Source of the DNA: Anaeropeptidivorans aminofermentans
GTDB lineage: Bacteria > Bacillota > Clostridia > Lachnospirales > UBA5962
Reading direction: 5' to 3'
DNA length: 64,000 nt
Assembly: GCF_940670685.1 (NCBI RefSeq)
Contig: NZ_OW711693.1
Coordinates: 2,666,001 to 2,730,000 of the forward strand
Position numbers and translations under genes: made by a program. Below, piece by piece: positions 52,592 through 62,183 of the stretch. The notes under the pieces were generated by a model. It was not told the origin of the DNA. It worked only from the letters and a program-made list of their open reading frames with translations, and made no database searches. Position 1 is the first letter of the stretch, and every line of letters begins with the position of its first letter.

Positions 52592-53368
52592 TTAATTTCT
52601 AAGCTTATCTATTTCTTCCAAAAGCTTATCGTTAAGCACCTTTATGTAGGTTCCCTTCATTCCAAGGGAACGGGATTCTATGACCCCTGCAGATTCGAAT
52701 TTTCTTAAACCATTTACGATTACGGAACGGGTAATACCCACCCTGTCGGCAACTTTGCTTGCCACAAGAAGGCCTTCCGGCCCGTTAAGCTCCTCAAATA
52801 TATAAAGGATTGCTTCAAGCTCCGAATAGCTTAAGGTATCTATTGCACTTTTAACAATAGCGCTTTTTCTGCTGTTTTCACTATTTTTTTCGTTTCTCAT
52901 ATAGCCTGCAATAACCGTAGCCATAAGAGAGCCTACCTCTAATATTAAAGCTTCATTTGAAGTGAAGCCTTTGCTGTCTCTGTAAACAATGCAGCTTCCT
53001 ATTCTTTTGGAAGCGCTATTAAAGGGGGCTATCATGCCTACATAGCTTTTAAGGTCATTTTTCGCCTGGTTTTTAATATAAAGTTCGCTAAGCTCAATAT
53101 CTGATTTGATTTCCACGATGTTTTTTATCTGGTCGTTCAGCTGAGAATCTATATAATTTCCGTCTTGAAGCCGTCTTATGTTTAAACTGAAATCTGACTC
53201 TCTCGGCTTTGATATAATAACTTTCCCCGCTTCATCTACAAGTACTACCGACGCCCTTAATACTCGACTAAGCTCCTCGGCAATGCCCGTTAAAATTTCT
53301 TTGGCGTTATCAGTATTTTGTATTAACTCCGTTAGTCGATCAATTAACTCCCGTACTTCGTTCAACAT
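52592..53368 (-). CDS. codY: GTP-sensing global transcriptional regulator CodY
   Basis: 258 residues. The N-terminal GAF domain (LSRVLRASVVLVDEAGKVI, SYVGMIAPF, IGSCIVYRDSKGFTSNEALILEVGS) senses branched-chain amino acids and GTP in Bacillus and clostridial CodY. The winged helix at the end has the near-invariant VASKVADRVGITRSVIVNGL and RKFESAGVIESRSLGMKGTYI. CodY represses amino-acid, peptide-transport and sporulation genes in rich conditions, so the opp operon in this window is a natural candidate target. It is last in dprA-topA-codY. Confidence 0.97.
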   Translation of the reverse strand: MLNEVRELIDRLTELIQNTDNAKEILTGIAEELSRVLRASVVLVDEAGKVIISKPRESDFSLNIRRLQDGNYIDSQLNDQIKNIVEIKSDIELSELYIKNQAKNDLKSYVGMIAPFNSASKRIGSCIVYRDSKGFTSNEALILEVGSLMATVIAGYMRNEKNSENSRKSAIVKSAIDTLSYSELEAILYIFEELNGPEGLLVASKVADRVGITRSVIVNGLRKFESAGVIESRSLGMKGTYIKVLNDKLLEEIDKLRN

Positions 53369-53413
53369 AATTAGCCTCCCTTATAAAGTCAATAGGATAA
53401 TTTTATTACAAGC

Positions 53414-55489
53414 CTATTCTTCATCGGCCTCGATATTTTTAGTAAAGCCGCATTCCGTATTGGAGCAGACAACTTTTTTATTTTTTGTTCCCTTTTCCAT
53501 AAGAAAGCTTCCGCATTTAGGACAGCTTTCCCCTGTAGGCTTGCTCCATGACATAAATCCACATTGGGGATTATTTTCACAGCCATAATATTTACGGCCT
53601 TTTTTCGTTTTCTTTATGAGTACCTTTCCGCCGCATAAAGGACATTGAACCCCTGCTTCTTCAAAAAATGGCTTTGTGTTGCGGCAATCGGGAAAGTTCG
53701 GGCAGGCAAGAAACTTGCCGTATTTTCCGTATTTAATAACCATATTGGTGCCGCATTTTTCACAGAGCACGTCACTTTTTTCGTCCTCCAGGGAAATATC
53801 TCCTATTTTTTTCTCGGCGTCTTCGATACGGCTCTTAAATTCAGGATAAAATCTTCTGATGATTTCCTTCCATTCAAGTTCTCCGTCTTCTACCTTGTCA
53901 AGGTCTTCTTCTATTTTTGCAGTAAAATCAATGTCTACAATTTCTTCAAAATTATCAGCAAGTATTTCATTTACGATTTCACCGAGTTCCGTCGTATAAA
54001 ATACTTTATTTTCTTTAGTCACATAACCTCTGTTTAAAAGCGTGGTTATAATTGCAGAATAGGTACTTGGCCTGCCTATGCCAAGTTCTTCAAGGGTTTT
54101 TACTAAGGTTGCGTCTGAAAATCTTGAGGGGGGCTGGGTAAAATGCTGTGTTCCCTCAATATCCTTAACAGAAAGCTCCTGATTTTCTTCCATTACAGGA
54201 AGCTCTATGTTTTTATCTTCATCGTTTTTCTGCTTGTATACAAATAGAAACCCATCAAAAACCATTTTAGAGCCCGATGCCCTGAAATTATACTTTCCGG
54301 CGCTGATTTTCACAGTTGTTGTTTCAAAAACCGCTTCTGTCATCTGAGAGGATATAAACCTTTCCCAAACAAGCTTATAAAGCTTATATTGGTCTTTTGA
54401 TAATGAATCCTTTATGTCTTCGGGGCCTAAATCTATATAAGTAGGCCTTATGGCCTCATGAGCGTCCTGGGCCCTTCCCCTTGACTTATAAACATTCTTT
54501 TCCGGAGGAGCATATTCGTCCCCGCAGTTTTCTTTAATAAAGCTTTTGGCCTCTAAAAATGCCTCATCGGAAATTCTTACAGAGTCTGTACGTATATAGG
54601 TTAAAAGCCCTATAGTACCATGGCCTTTTACGTCTACCCCTTCATAAAGCTGCTGGGCAGTAAGCATGGTTTTATTGGTGGCAAAACCCAGGGCCTTGGA
54701 AGCCTCCTGCTGCATGGTAGAAGTTGTAAAAGGCGGCTGAGGTTTTCTTGTTCTGCGGCCTTTTTTTATTTCATTTACGATAAATTTGCTCTTTTTAAGC
54801 TCATTTATGATTTCGTCTGTCTTTGCCTTGTCGGAAAGGGTAATCTTTTCATTTTCTACCGAATGAAAATTAGCCGTAAATTCAGACTTTCCTGCTTTAA
54901 GCTCTGCGCTTATGGTGTAATATTCCTGAGGATTAAAGTTTTCAATTTCCTCCTCCCTATCACAGATCATTTTTAAAGCCGCAGACTGAACACGGCCTCC
55001 GCTTAAACGCCTTTTCACTTTTTTCCATAAAAGCGGGCTTATTTCATAGCCAACGATTCTGTCTAATATGCGCCTTGCCTGCTGGGAATTCACAAGATTC
55101 ATGTCGATTTCCCTTGCCTGCTTTATGGATTTTTTAACTGCATTTTTTGTTATTTCATTAAATGTGATGCGGCCTGTCTTTTTTTCGTCAAGCTTCAATG
55201 CATTATATAAATGCCAGCTTATGGCTTCCCCTTCGCGGTCAGGGTCAGTTGCTAAATAGACACGCTTTGCGCTTTTAACTTCTTTTCTAAGCTTGGCAAG
55301 AACTTCTCCTTTTCCTCGGATGGTAATATACTTCGGCTCGTAATCGTCTTCAAAATCTATGCCTATGGTGCTTTTAGGCAAATCTCTTACATGCCCTACA
55401 CTAGCCTCAATTTTATAATTTGAACCAAGAAACTTTTTAAGGGTCTTCGCCTTTGCCGGCGACTCTACTATAACTAAATTATCCGCCAT
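53414..55489 (-). CDS. topA: DNA topoisomerase I
   Basis: 691 residues, type IA. The Toprim domain (LVIVESPAKAKTL, ATDPDREGEAISWHL at about 80-94) is followed by the catalytic core; Tyr298 in GLLTYIRTDSVRIS forms the DNA link. HEAIRPT and LEELGIGRPSTYS are further landmarks. The C-terminus carries three four-Cys zinc fingers starting at CEKCGTN, CPLCGGK and CPKCGSF. It relaxes negative supercoils. GGAGG precedes the ATG, 18 bases behind dprA. Confidence 0.97.
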   Translation of the reverse strand: MADNLVIVESPAKAKTLKKFLGSNYKIEASVGHVRDLPKSTIGIDFEDDYEPKYITIRGKGEVLAKLRKEVKSAKRVYLATDPDREGEAISWHLYNALKLDEKKTGRITFNEITKNAVKKSIKQAREIDMNLVNSQQARRILDRIVGYEISPLLWKKVKRRLSGGRVQSAALKMICDREEEIENFNPQEYYTISAELKAGKSEFTANFHSVENEKITLSDKAKTDEIINELKKSKFIVNEIKKGRRTRKPQPPFTTSTMQQEASKALGFATNKTMLTAQQLYEGVDVKGHGTIGLLTYIRTDSVRISDEAFLEAKSFIKENCGDEYAPPEKNVYKSRGRAQDAHEAIRPTYIDLGPEDIKDSLSKDQYKLYKLVWERFISSQMTEAVFETTTVKISAGKYNFRASGSKMVFDGFLFVYKQKNDEDKNIELPVMEENQELSVKDIEGTQHFTQPPSRFSDATLVKTLEELGIGRPSTYSAIITTLLNRGYVTKENKVFYTTELGEIVNEILADNFEEIVDIDFTAKIEEDLDKVEDGELEWKEIIRRFYPEFKSRIEDAEKKIGDISLEDEKSDVLCEKCGTNMVIKYGKYGKFLACPNFPDCRNTKPFFEEAGVQCPLCGGKVLIKKTKKGRKYYGCENNPQCGFMSWSKPTGESCPKCGSFLMEKGTKNKKVVCSNTECGFTKNIEADEE

Positions 55490-55507
55490 CTAATTCCTCC
55501 ATTATCC

Positions 55508-56602
55508 CTATGACCTAATAAACCTCTGCCCCGGCTGCTTCAAGATAATTCCCATAAGCTCAAGCTTAATTAATATATATTGTATATTCGGAAGCCTCAT
55601 ATTAGTTATATGCATAATTTCATCAACTGTTACAGGGGTTAAACTGATACAATCATATACTAATTTTTCATCAGGTGCAAGTTCATTATTACCGCTTTTA
55701 ATGAAGGTATTCTCTTTTTCATCTTCAATTATTCCAAGGCAGTCAAAAATATCCGTTGCCGAAGCGGCAAGATGCGCCCCTTCTTTTATCAGCATATTGC
55801 TTCCTGCACTTAGCCTGCTTGTAATATTGCCGGGAACAGCCATAACCTCTCTGCCCTGATCAAGGGCATAATTTGCAGTTATAAGAGAGCCGCTTTTTAA
55901 AGGGGCTTCAACAATAAGGCAGCCGTGACTTAATCCGCTTATAATTCTGTTTCTCATGGGGAAAAACCATGGCTTAGGCTCTGTTCTAGGCGGAAATTCG
56001 CTTACTATAGCGCCCCTTTCAAGTATAGAGGAATAGATGTTTTTATTTTCATGAGGATAGCATATATCAACACCGCAGGCCATTACGCCTAAAGTTATCC
56101 CCTTTGCATCAAGAGCTCCCTTATGGGCCATGGCATCAATGCCTTCGGCTAAGCCGCTTACAATAACGGCATTTTTTAATGCTAGATCACGGCTTAAGGT
56201 GTAGGCGGCACTTCTGCCGTATTGGCTGCATCTTCTTGTGCCTACTACGCTTATTTTTATGCATTCATCTTTAGGCATATGCCCTATTACAAACAAGCCG
56301 AAAGGAGGATTGTCAATAGTTTTAAGGAGTTCGGGGTATTCGGCATCATAAATACTTATAAAGTCAATATTCTTTCTGTCCATGTAATCCATAACTTCAT
56401 TAATGTCAAGACTCTTTTTTAGCGCCAAAAGTTTCTCTTGAACTTTAGCCGGAATTTTCCCGATTTTTCTAAAGTCAGTGTCTTTTGCATTGTATATACC
56501 TTCGGCATCACAAAAAATCTCCATAAGAAGATAGATGTTCTTCACTCCTATATCCTGTAAGTGCGCTAGCCATAAAGTATATTTTTTATCTATGGAGGAC
56601 AT
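55508..56602 (-). CDS. dprA: DNA processing protein DprA (Smf)
   Basis: 364 residues. The Rossmann-like DprA domain is complete: ISVVGTRRCSQYGRSAAY, VSGLAEGIDAMAHKGAL, GVMACGVDICYP, GAIVSEFPPRTEP, FPMRNRIISGLSHGCLIVEAPLKSGSLITA. A C-terminal winged helix (LTPVTVDEIMHITNMRLPNIQYILIKLELMGIILKQPG) ends the protein. DprA loads RecA on incoming single-stranded DNA in transformation. The start is uncertain: AAAGGGAG touches the ATG at 56602, with no spacer, and no better ATG/GTG/TTG lies close by. Confidence 0.94.
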   Translation of the reverse strand: MSSIDKKYTLWLAHLQDIGVKNIYLLMEIFCDAEGIYNAKDTDFRKIGKIPAKVQEKLLALKKSLDINEVMDYMDRKNIDFISIYDAEYPELLKTIDNPPFGLFVIGHMPKDECIKISVVGTRRCSQYGRSAAYTLSRDLALKNAVIVSGLAEGIDAMAHKGALDAKGITLGVMACGVDICYPHENKNIYSSILERGAIVSEFPPRTEPKPWFFPMRNRIISGLSHGCLIVEAPLKSGSLITANYALDQGREVMAVPGNITSRLSAGSNMLIKEGAHLAASATDIFDCLGIIEDEKENTFIKSGNNELAPDEKLVYDCISLTPVTVDEIMHITNMRLPNIQYILIKLELMGIILKQPGQRFIRS

Positions 56603-56912
56603 CTCCCTTTATAATTGAATGTAATAGAAATGCCGTTTCAGCGGTTCGAGAAACCCTAATCCGACAATTCCTTATTTTAGTATAATCAAAAATATAAAAA
56701 CATTCAATATATAATCAATTAAAAATAGGCCGCATATGGTAGATAAAATTATGATTACAGACGAAAGGGCCTGAACTTCTTAGCATTATATACAATTTCC
56801 TGCAGTTAAATTGAAAATTTTAGCAGAATATGATATATATTATTTATATCGGCATTTACATAGTTAAAGAAATAGTATATTTTCATTAAATTTTCGCCAA
56901 CAGGAGGAATTT
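56603..56912. other. Divergent intergenic stretch dprA / yifB without recognised features
   Basis: 310 A/T-rich bases. No repeat of families A-D, no terminator and no convincing promoter pair was recognised, although promoters for both directions must lie here. Confidence 0.5.
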
Positions 56913-58448
56913 ATGGTTTCCAGAATTTTAAGCGGCGCCCTTAACGGCATCGAAGGCTACTCCGTTGAAATAGAAACTGATGTGAGCCAGGGGCTTCCCG
57001 GCTTTGATATCGTAGGCCTTCCCGGCTCTGCTGTAAAGGAATCAAGAGAAAGAGTAAAAAGCGCTATTAAAAACTCTGACATCGGTTTTCCTGTGAAGCG
57101 GATAACCGTAAATCTTGCTCCGGCCGATACGAAAAAAGAAGGCCCCTTTTTTGACCTGCCCATATCCGTGGGGATTTTAAGCGCTATAGGGATAGTCTCT
57201 TATGATTTAATAAAGGAATATTTCTTTATCGGTGAATTGTCTCTAGACGGCACCCTAAGACCCGTAAGAGGAATTTTGCCTATGGTCCATTCCGCTTTTA
57301 AAAGAGGAACGATAAATTTTATTGTCCCTTATGAAAACGCCAATGAAGCTTCCTTAATTGAAGGAGCAAATATTATCGGCATACGGAATTTAAAGGAGCT
57401 TCTGGGCCATTTTGAAAATTCCAGACTTCTTCCTTCAAGGCCCGTTAAATTTAATGAAGAAAGTATTTCAGATGAATTTTTCCCCTTGGATTTTTCCGAC
57501 GTAAAGGGCCAGGAAAGCGTTAAAAGAGCCTTGGAAATAGCCTGCGCCGGCTATCATAATATCCTTATGATCGGCCCTCCCGGTTCTGGAAAAACCATGA
57601 TGGCAAAAAGGCTCCCTTATATACTCCCTGATTTAAGCTTTGACGAAAGCGTAGAGGTTACTAAAATATACAGCGTGGCAGGGCTTATTGATGATAAAAA
57701 TTCCCTCGTTAAGAAAAGACCTTTCCGCTCTCCCCACCATACCGTATCCTATGCCGCCCTTACCGGAGGCGGAAGAATACCGAAACCCGGAGAAATCAGT
57801 CTTTCTCACAGGGGTGTGTTATTCTTAGATGAGCTTCCCGAATTCCACAGAAATGTCCTTGAGGTAATGCGGCAGCCCCTTGAAGAAAAATCCGTTACCA
57901 TTTCAAGGGCCGAAGGAACCGTTACCTATCCTTCCGATTTTCTTCTTGTAGCCGCTATGAATCCTTGCCCCTGCGGTAATTTATATAATGCCGATAAGTG
58001 TACCTGTACCGACAGACAAATAAGCAAATATCTTTCTAAAATATCAGGACCTCTCCTTGACAGAATCGATATTCATACAGAAACCACCCAAATAAGCTAT
58101 AAGGACATAAAGCATGACCCTTTGTATAAAGGAGAAAGCTCCTTTGAAATTAAGAAAAGGGTTATAAAAACCCTTGAAATCCAGAAAAAACGCTATCAGT
58201 CCGAAGGTATCACCTTTAATTCACAGCTTACGGCCCCTAAAATAGAAAAATACTGCGTCCTTAACAAAGAAGGCAATAAAATGCTGAAAGACGCCTTTGA
58301 GTTAACCGGCATGAGCGTAAGAGCATATCATAAAATATTAAAGCTTGCCCGTACCATAGCAGATTTGGAAAATGAAGAGAATATCAGCCCCCTTCATCTG
58401 GCGGAAGCCCTTCAGTACAGAAGCCTTGACAGAAAATACTGGCGATAA
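56913..58448 (+). CDS. comM: YifB/ComM family Mg-chelatase-like AAA ATPase
   Basis: 511 residues. The N-terminal ChlI domain (VEIETDVSQGLPGFDIVGLPGSAVKESRERV) is followed by the AAA core: Walker A MIGPPGSGKTM near 222-232, Walker B GVLFLDELPEF, sensor AAMNPCPCGN and the Cys-rich insert CTCTDRQISKYLSKISGPLLDRIDIH. A Mg_chelatase_C domain closes it. Relatives in Gram-negatives (ComM) are helicases that extend D-loops during natural transformation; neighbours dprA and this gene form the usual pair, here diverging. GGAGG ahead of the ATG. Confidence 0.94.
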   Translation: MVSRILSGALNGIEGYSVEIETDVSQGLPGFDIVGLPGSAVKESRERVKSAIKNSDIGFPVKRITVNLAPADTKKEGPFFDLPISVGILSAIGIVSYDLIKEYFFIGELSLDGTLRPVRGILPMVHSAFKRGTINFIVPYENANEASLIEGANIIGIRNLKELLGHFENSRLLPSRPVKFNEESISDEFFPLDFSDVKGQESVKRALEIACAGYHNILMIGPPGSGKTMMAKRLPYILPDLSFDESVEVTKIYSVAGLIDDKNSLVKKRPFRSPHHTVSYAALTGGGRIPKPGEISLSHRGVLFLDELPEFHRNVLEVMRQPLEEKSVTISRAEGTVTYPSDFLLVAAMNPCPCGNLYNADKCTCTDRQISKYLSKISGPLLDRIDIHTETTQISYKDIKHDPLYKGESSFEIKKRVIKTLEIQKKRYQSEGITFNSQLTAPKIEKYCVLNKEGNKMLKDAFELTGMSVRAYHKILKLARTIADLENEENISPLHLAEALQYRSLDRKYWR

Positions 58449-58509
58449 GGCCGGAAATTTTATATCCGATTTTGAAAGGACCGCTTCTATCTATAGAAAG
58501 GATTATTTT

Positions 58510-59343
58510 ATGAATAAAAGCATGGATATTTTAGTAACATTAGACTCCAATTATATACCGCCCCTTAAAGTAATGCTGCGTTCACTTTTTCTTACAAACC
58601 CCGGCATCTCCTTTAACATACATATAATATATTCTATAATGAAGCCGGAAGAAGTAAAGGACCTTGAAGCCTATACGAAGGCCCTTGGTGGAAGGCTCAT
58701 TCCTATCTTTGTAAACGATGAACTTTTTTCCGAGGCCCCTACTGTCATGCATTATACAAAAGCAATGTATTACAGGCTTCTGGCCCATGAGCTTCTTGAC
58801 GAAAGCCTTGATAAAATACTTTATCTCGACCCCGACATTCTTGTTATTAATCCCATAGGCGAACTTTATAATACAGATATTTCAGATTACCTTTTTGCCG
58901 CCGCTTCCCATACTTCGGTCATTCCCGTTATGGATAATATAAATAAGGTCCGCCTTAAAACATATGAGGCAAAGGGTTATTTTAATTCAGGTGTGCTTTT
59001 AATCAATCTTAAGCTTTGCAGAAAAACCATCAAAGAAAAGGATATCTTTACATTTATAGAAGAAAATAAAAATGAGCTTATCCTTCCCGATCAGGACGTA
59101 TTAAATGCCCTTTACGGAAAAATGATAAAACCTGTAGACGACAGCCTATATAATATGGATGCAAGATATACGGAAACCTACCGACTTATTTCCATGGGTA
59201 AAATTGATACGGCATGGGTAATGGAAAACACCGTAATACTCCATTTCTGCGGAAAGAAAAAGCCTTGGCTTAAAGGCTCAATCAATAAATATGCCATGCT
59301 TTACAGGCATTATATGCGGCTTACGGAAATTTTTAAATATTAA
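58510..59343 (+). CDS. Glycosyltransferase family 8
   Basis: 277 residues from ATG 58510, with AAAGGA ahead; the longer frame upstream overlaps yifB. Start MDILVTLDSNYIPPLKVMLR, the nucleotide/Mn motif Asp107-x-Asp109 in KILYLDPDILV, YFNSGVLLINLKLCR, LPDQDVLNALYG and the late HFCGKKKPW (metal His) are classical GT8. It would transfer galactose or glucose to a surface glycan. No signal peptide. It starts 61 bases behind yifB and probably shares its transcript; no polysaccharide genes lie next to it. Confidence 0.93.
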   Translation: MNKSMDILVTLDSNYIPPLKVMLRSLFLTNPGISFNIHIIYSIMKPEEVKDLEAYTKALGGRLIPIFVNDELFSEAPTVMHYTKAMYYRLLAHELLDESLDKILYLDPDILVINPIGELYNTDISDYLFAAASHTSVIPVMDNINKVRLKTYEAKGYFNSGVLLINLKLCRKTIKEKDIFTFIEENKNELILPDQDVLNALYGKMIKPVDDSLYNMDARYTETYRLISMGKIDTAWVMENTVILHFCGKKKPWLKGSINKYAMLYRHYMRLTEIFKY

Positions 59344-59354
59344 AAATTATAAAG

Positions 59355-59394
59355 AGCAGGGATTTAAAGCTATAGCTTTAAATCCCTGCTTTTT
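59355..59394. terminator. Bidirectional terminator of GT8 and YesN-like genes
   Basis: AGCAGGGATTTAAAGCT pairs perfectly with AGCTTTAAATCCCTGCT across two bases, then four T. Confidence 0.9.
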
Positions 59395-60997
59395 ATAGTT
59401 CCTTATATTTTGCCCTGTATTCCAATGGGTCTATTTTTTCATACTGCTTAAATATTGCTTTAAAATATCTTCCGTTATCATAGCCTATGTTTACGGCTAT
59501 AATATTATCGTCAAAATCCGTTTCTCTTAAAAGCCGCTTTCCTTCTTCCAGCCTTGTTCTTACGGCAAATTCATAGAAGCTGTCTTTTTCATATTCCAAA
59601 AAAAGCCTGTTTAAATGGTCAGGGGTTGTTTGAACAAAAAGAGCCGTCTTAAATATGGAAATCGTCTCATAATAACGCTTTTCAACATATTCCTTGGCTT
59701 CTTTAAATATCCTTTCGTCTTCTTTTATCCTCTGGGCATTTACATATGCACAAAAACGCTTAATGTTTTCATACAGGTATTCATATGCCCCGTCTAATGT
59801 TTTTATTTCAAGAGCCAATTGCGTTGAAAAAAACTCCGGAACCTTTGTATCGCTCATATGCCTTTGCTCAAGGACACATCTGCCTATAGAAAGCATTATT
59901 TCAACGACCATCTGGGAAAAAAGCCTTTCAGGAAGCGGCTCCGCTTTTCTAAGGTAAGAAAATATATCATCAAGCAGCCTTACGCAATTGTCAAAAAGCC
60001 CTGAAGCCGCATTAAAGGCAAGCTTCTGCTCCTTTATATAAGAGCAGTTAAAGGTAATCTTCCTGTTTGCCTGAATAAAATCAATAGGGATTACAGAATT
60101 GCTGCCGAGAGAATACCTATGATTTATGCATATGGCAGATTCATTAAAAGATAAATATATATCCTCCGGCGCTTCATAGGTCCTGCCAATGCCAATGGTT
60201 ACTTTAATATCGTTTTTATGAAGAATATTATTTTTTATGGACTCCGCTATTCTGTAGATATTTTCAATACCCTCTGTACCTGAAAGAATAACCGTTACAA
60301 TATTAAATGAGCTTATAAAGCTTCTGGCATTATATTCTATTAAGCTTGATATGACCGTATCCAGCATATTGTAAATCATCATATGCTTGTTTTCAGGGAG
60401 CATCCCCTTATTGATATCTAAAAAATTATCAATTTTTATCTGCATGACTGTAAAATCTTTGGTCATAGCCATATTAAAATATTTAAAGTTTTCTTCTATT
60501 TCTTCCCTGTCAGAAATAATGCCGTTTACAAGATTATTTAAGAAAAGCCCTTCAAATACGGCGGCATTATTTTCAAAGCTTCTTATAAGCTTCTTTGCTT
60601 CCTCTATTTTTTTAAGGGTATTTCCGAAATAATCTGAGGCCCTTTCAAGACATCTTTCAAGCTCCGACGGTTTAAAAGGCTTTATCATATAATCAATTGC
60701 TCCGTAGGAAAGATATTTTTTTAAATATTCGGCCTCGTTAAGCCCTCCGTAAAGAATAAACCTGATTTCCGGAAATTTATTATGTATATCTGAAAGTATC
60801 CTGCCTGAATGAATACCGAAAAATTTAATATCTGCAACGATTAAATCGGGCTTTTTCTTATTTATGATTCCCGTATAGTCCGGGTCCAAATCCATAGAGG
60901 TTCCTATAACTTTAAATTTATTGTTATTTGAATTAATATATCTAGATATATTTTTTATGTTTTCGCCGTCGTTATCCCATAATATAATTTTGTGCAT
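59393..60997 (-). CDS. YesN-like response regulator with AraC output domain
   Basis: 534 residues. The receiver domain has phospho-acceptor Asp56 in LIVADIKF and Lys in MIKPFKPSE; the acidic pair at the start reads WDND in place of the usual DDE. The middle (about 170-300) contains a GGDEF-like fold without a catalytic motif (FTVMQIKIDNF, VTIGIGRTY). The C-terminal AraC helices (ISIFKTALFVQTTPDHLNRLF, AVNIGYDNGRYFKAIFKQYEKIDPLEYRAKY) bind DNA. Such regulators usually sit next to a YesM-type kinase and sugar transporter genes; none is near here, so it is an orphan. Confidence 0.9.
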   Translation of the reverse strand: MHKIILWDNDGENIKNISRYINSNNNKFKVIGTSMDLDPDYTGIINKKKPDLIVADIKFFGIHSGRILSDIHNKFPEIRFILYGGLNEAEYLKKYLSYGAIDYMIKPFKPSELERCLERASDYFGNTLKKIEEAKKLIRSFENNAAVFEGLFLNNLVNGIISDREEIEENFKYFNMAMTKDFTVMQIKIDNFLDINKGMLPENKHMMIYNMLDTVISSLIEYNARSFISSFNIVTVILSGTEGIENIYRIAESIKNNILHKNDIKVTIGIGRTYEAPEDIYLSFNESAICINHRYSLGSNSVIPIDFIQANRKITFNCSYIKEQKLAFNAASGLFDNCVRLLDDIFSYLRKAEPLPERLFSQMVVEIMLSIGRCVLEQRHMSDTKVPEFFSTQLALEIKTLDGAYEYLYENIKRFCAYVNAQRIKEDERIFKEAKEYVEKRYYETISIFKTALFVQTTPDHLNRLFLEYEKDSFYEFAVRTRLEEGKRLLRETDFDDNIIAVNIGYDNGRYFKAIFKQYEKIDPLEYRAKYKEL

Positions 60998-61129
60998 ATG
61001 ATTCCTCCGCCGAATTTATCCATTATTAGATATATCGGTAAATCTGCCTGTGATATTAATATACAGGAAGCAGAGGCCAAATAAAATTAAGTAAAGCTTC
61101 ATTTATATGAAAGTAACCTTAAGACAGTA

Positions 61130-61265
61130 ACAAAAATCTATTTTACTATGTCTATACAATATGGTGAATTTTGTTTTATCGTAAAACAAAAACAAAGCAC
61201 TACAAAAACGATTCCCCACAATTTAAAAATACGGCTTTCCTTTGGAAACGCCGCATTTTTAAATT
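61130..61265. repeat. Family A-like repeat, copy 5 (divergent)
   Basis: The inner stem AATTTAAAAAT/ATTTTTAAATT flanks ACGGCTTTCCTTTGGAAACG (61228-61247), the family A core with TTTG for TTCG. The outer part is replaced by a TTTTGTTTTA/TAAAACAAAA hairpin (61168-61190). Confidence 0.75.
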
Positions 61266-61267
61266 AT

Positions 61268-61352
61268 CCCGAATATAGAGCCAATTTACTTTTATTTCGG
61301 CTGTATAAACACAGCCGGATAAGGTATAAAATAAGGTTAAGGTAAATTGATA
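61268..61352. repeat. Family C-like repeat ahead of the HAD gene
   Basis: AGCCAATTTACTTTTATTTC, a CGGCTGT/ACAGCCG stem, then GGTATAAAATAAGG and TAAGGTAAATTGATAAGG in the family order. A 65-codon open frame crosses both repeats and is rejected. Confidence 0.7.
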
Positions 61353-61361
61353 AGGAACTTT

Positions 61362-62054
61362 TTACAGTGCGCCTACTATATCAAGTATCTCTTTTAAATC
61401 AGAAATAATATATGTAGGCCGAATGCCTTCCGGAAGCTCTGTGTTATGCGGATTGTACCAGCAGGTATCTATGCCGTAATTGATACCCCCTTTTATATCT
61501 GCATTTAAAGAGTCTCCTATCATAATGACCTTGCTTTTATCGGTGCAGCCGCAGATATTTAAAGCATAATCAAAAAACCTGCCGTCCGGCTTTGGGTAGC
61601 CTATCTTTTCCGATATAGCGACATAATCGATATACGGATATATGGAAGAATTGGAAAACCGCGCCATCTGGCTTTTTTCAAAGCCGTTTGTTGCTATAAC
61701 CAAAGTTCTTTCAAAGCTAAGGCTTTTGCATACTTCTTCAGCCCCGTCAATAAGATAAGTACCTTCTCCCAGAAATGAAATATACCTGTCATTTACTTCT
61801 GTTATAGAAAGGTGGTTCAGGCCCATTTCATTCAGAAAAAGCTCAAAACGGATCGTACTTAGCCTTTCCTTATCGATTTCTCCCCTTTCAAACATATCCC
61901 ACGATAGGCGGTTATGCTTTTTATAAACATTTACATTTTCAGCAGTATACCCTATACCGTAATAATTAAAAAGCTTTTCAAGCGCTTTTTCCATAGCTTT
62001 GCCAAAGTCATAAAGAGTATCGTCGGCGTCTAGTAATATAATTTCGTAAGCCAT
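61362..62054 (-). CDS. HAD superfamily hydrolase, YjjG-type nucleotidase
   Basis: 230 residues. Asp9 and Asp11 in LLDADDTLYDF are nucleophile and acid/base, Thr/Asn in IATNGFEKSQ motif II, Lys in IGYPKPDGRFF motif III, and GDSLNADIKGGINYGIDTCWYNP motif IV. The helical cap after residue 15 (LEKLFNYYGIGY) and the DSLNADIKGG text match the YjjG/TIGR02254 group, which removes phosphate from non-canonical pyrimidine nucleotides. GGAGAAGGAG precedes the ATG. Confidence 0.9.
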   Translation of the reverse strand: MAYEIILLDADDTLYDFGKAMEKALEKLFNYYGIGYTAENVNVYKKHNRLSWDMFERGEIDKERLSTIRFELFLNEMGLNHLSITEVNDRYISFLGEGTYLIDGAEEVCKSLSFERTLVIATNGFEKSQMARFSNSSIYPYIDYVAISEKIGYPKPDGRFFDYALNICGCTDKSKVIMIGDSLNADIKGGINYGIDTCWYNPHNTELPEGIRPTYIISDLKEILDIVGAL

Positions 62055-62183
62055 TTGTTTTCTCCTTCTCCTTGCAATCGTTTTAGTAAAAATATATAAT
62101 TATATATTATACACAATTAAACTTAAAATAACTATATTGGAAATTCCCTAAGAATGAAAACAAATATATAATCGAGGTGCTAT

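Noticed and set aside
61148-61345. Open frame of 65 codons, plus strand
   Set aside because: Translation of family A and C repeats only.
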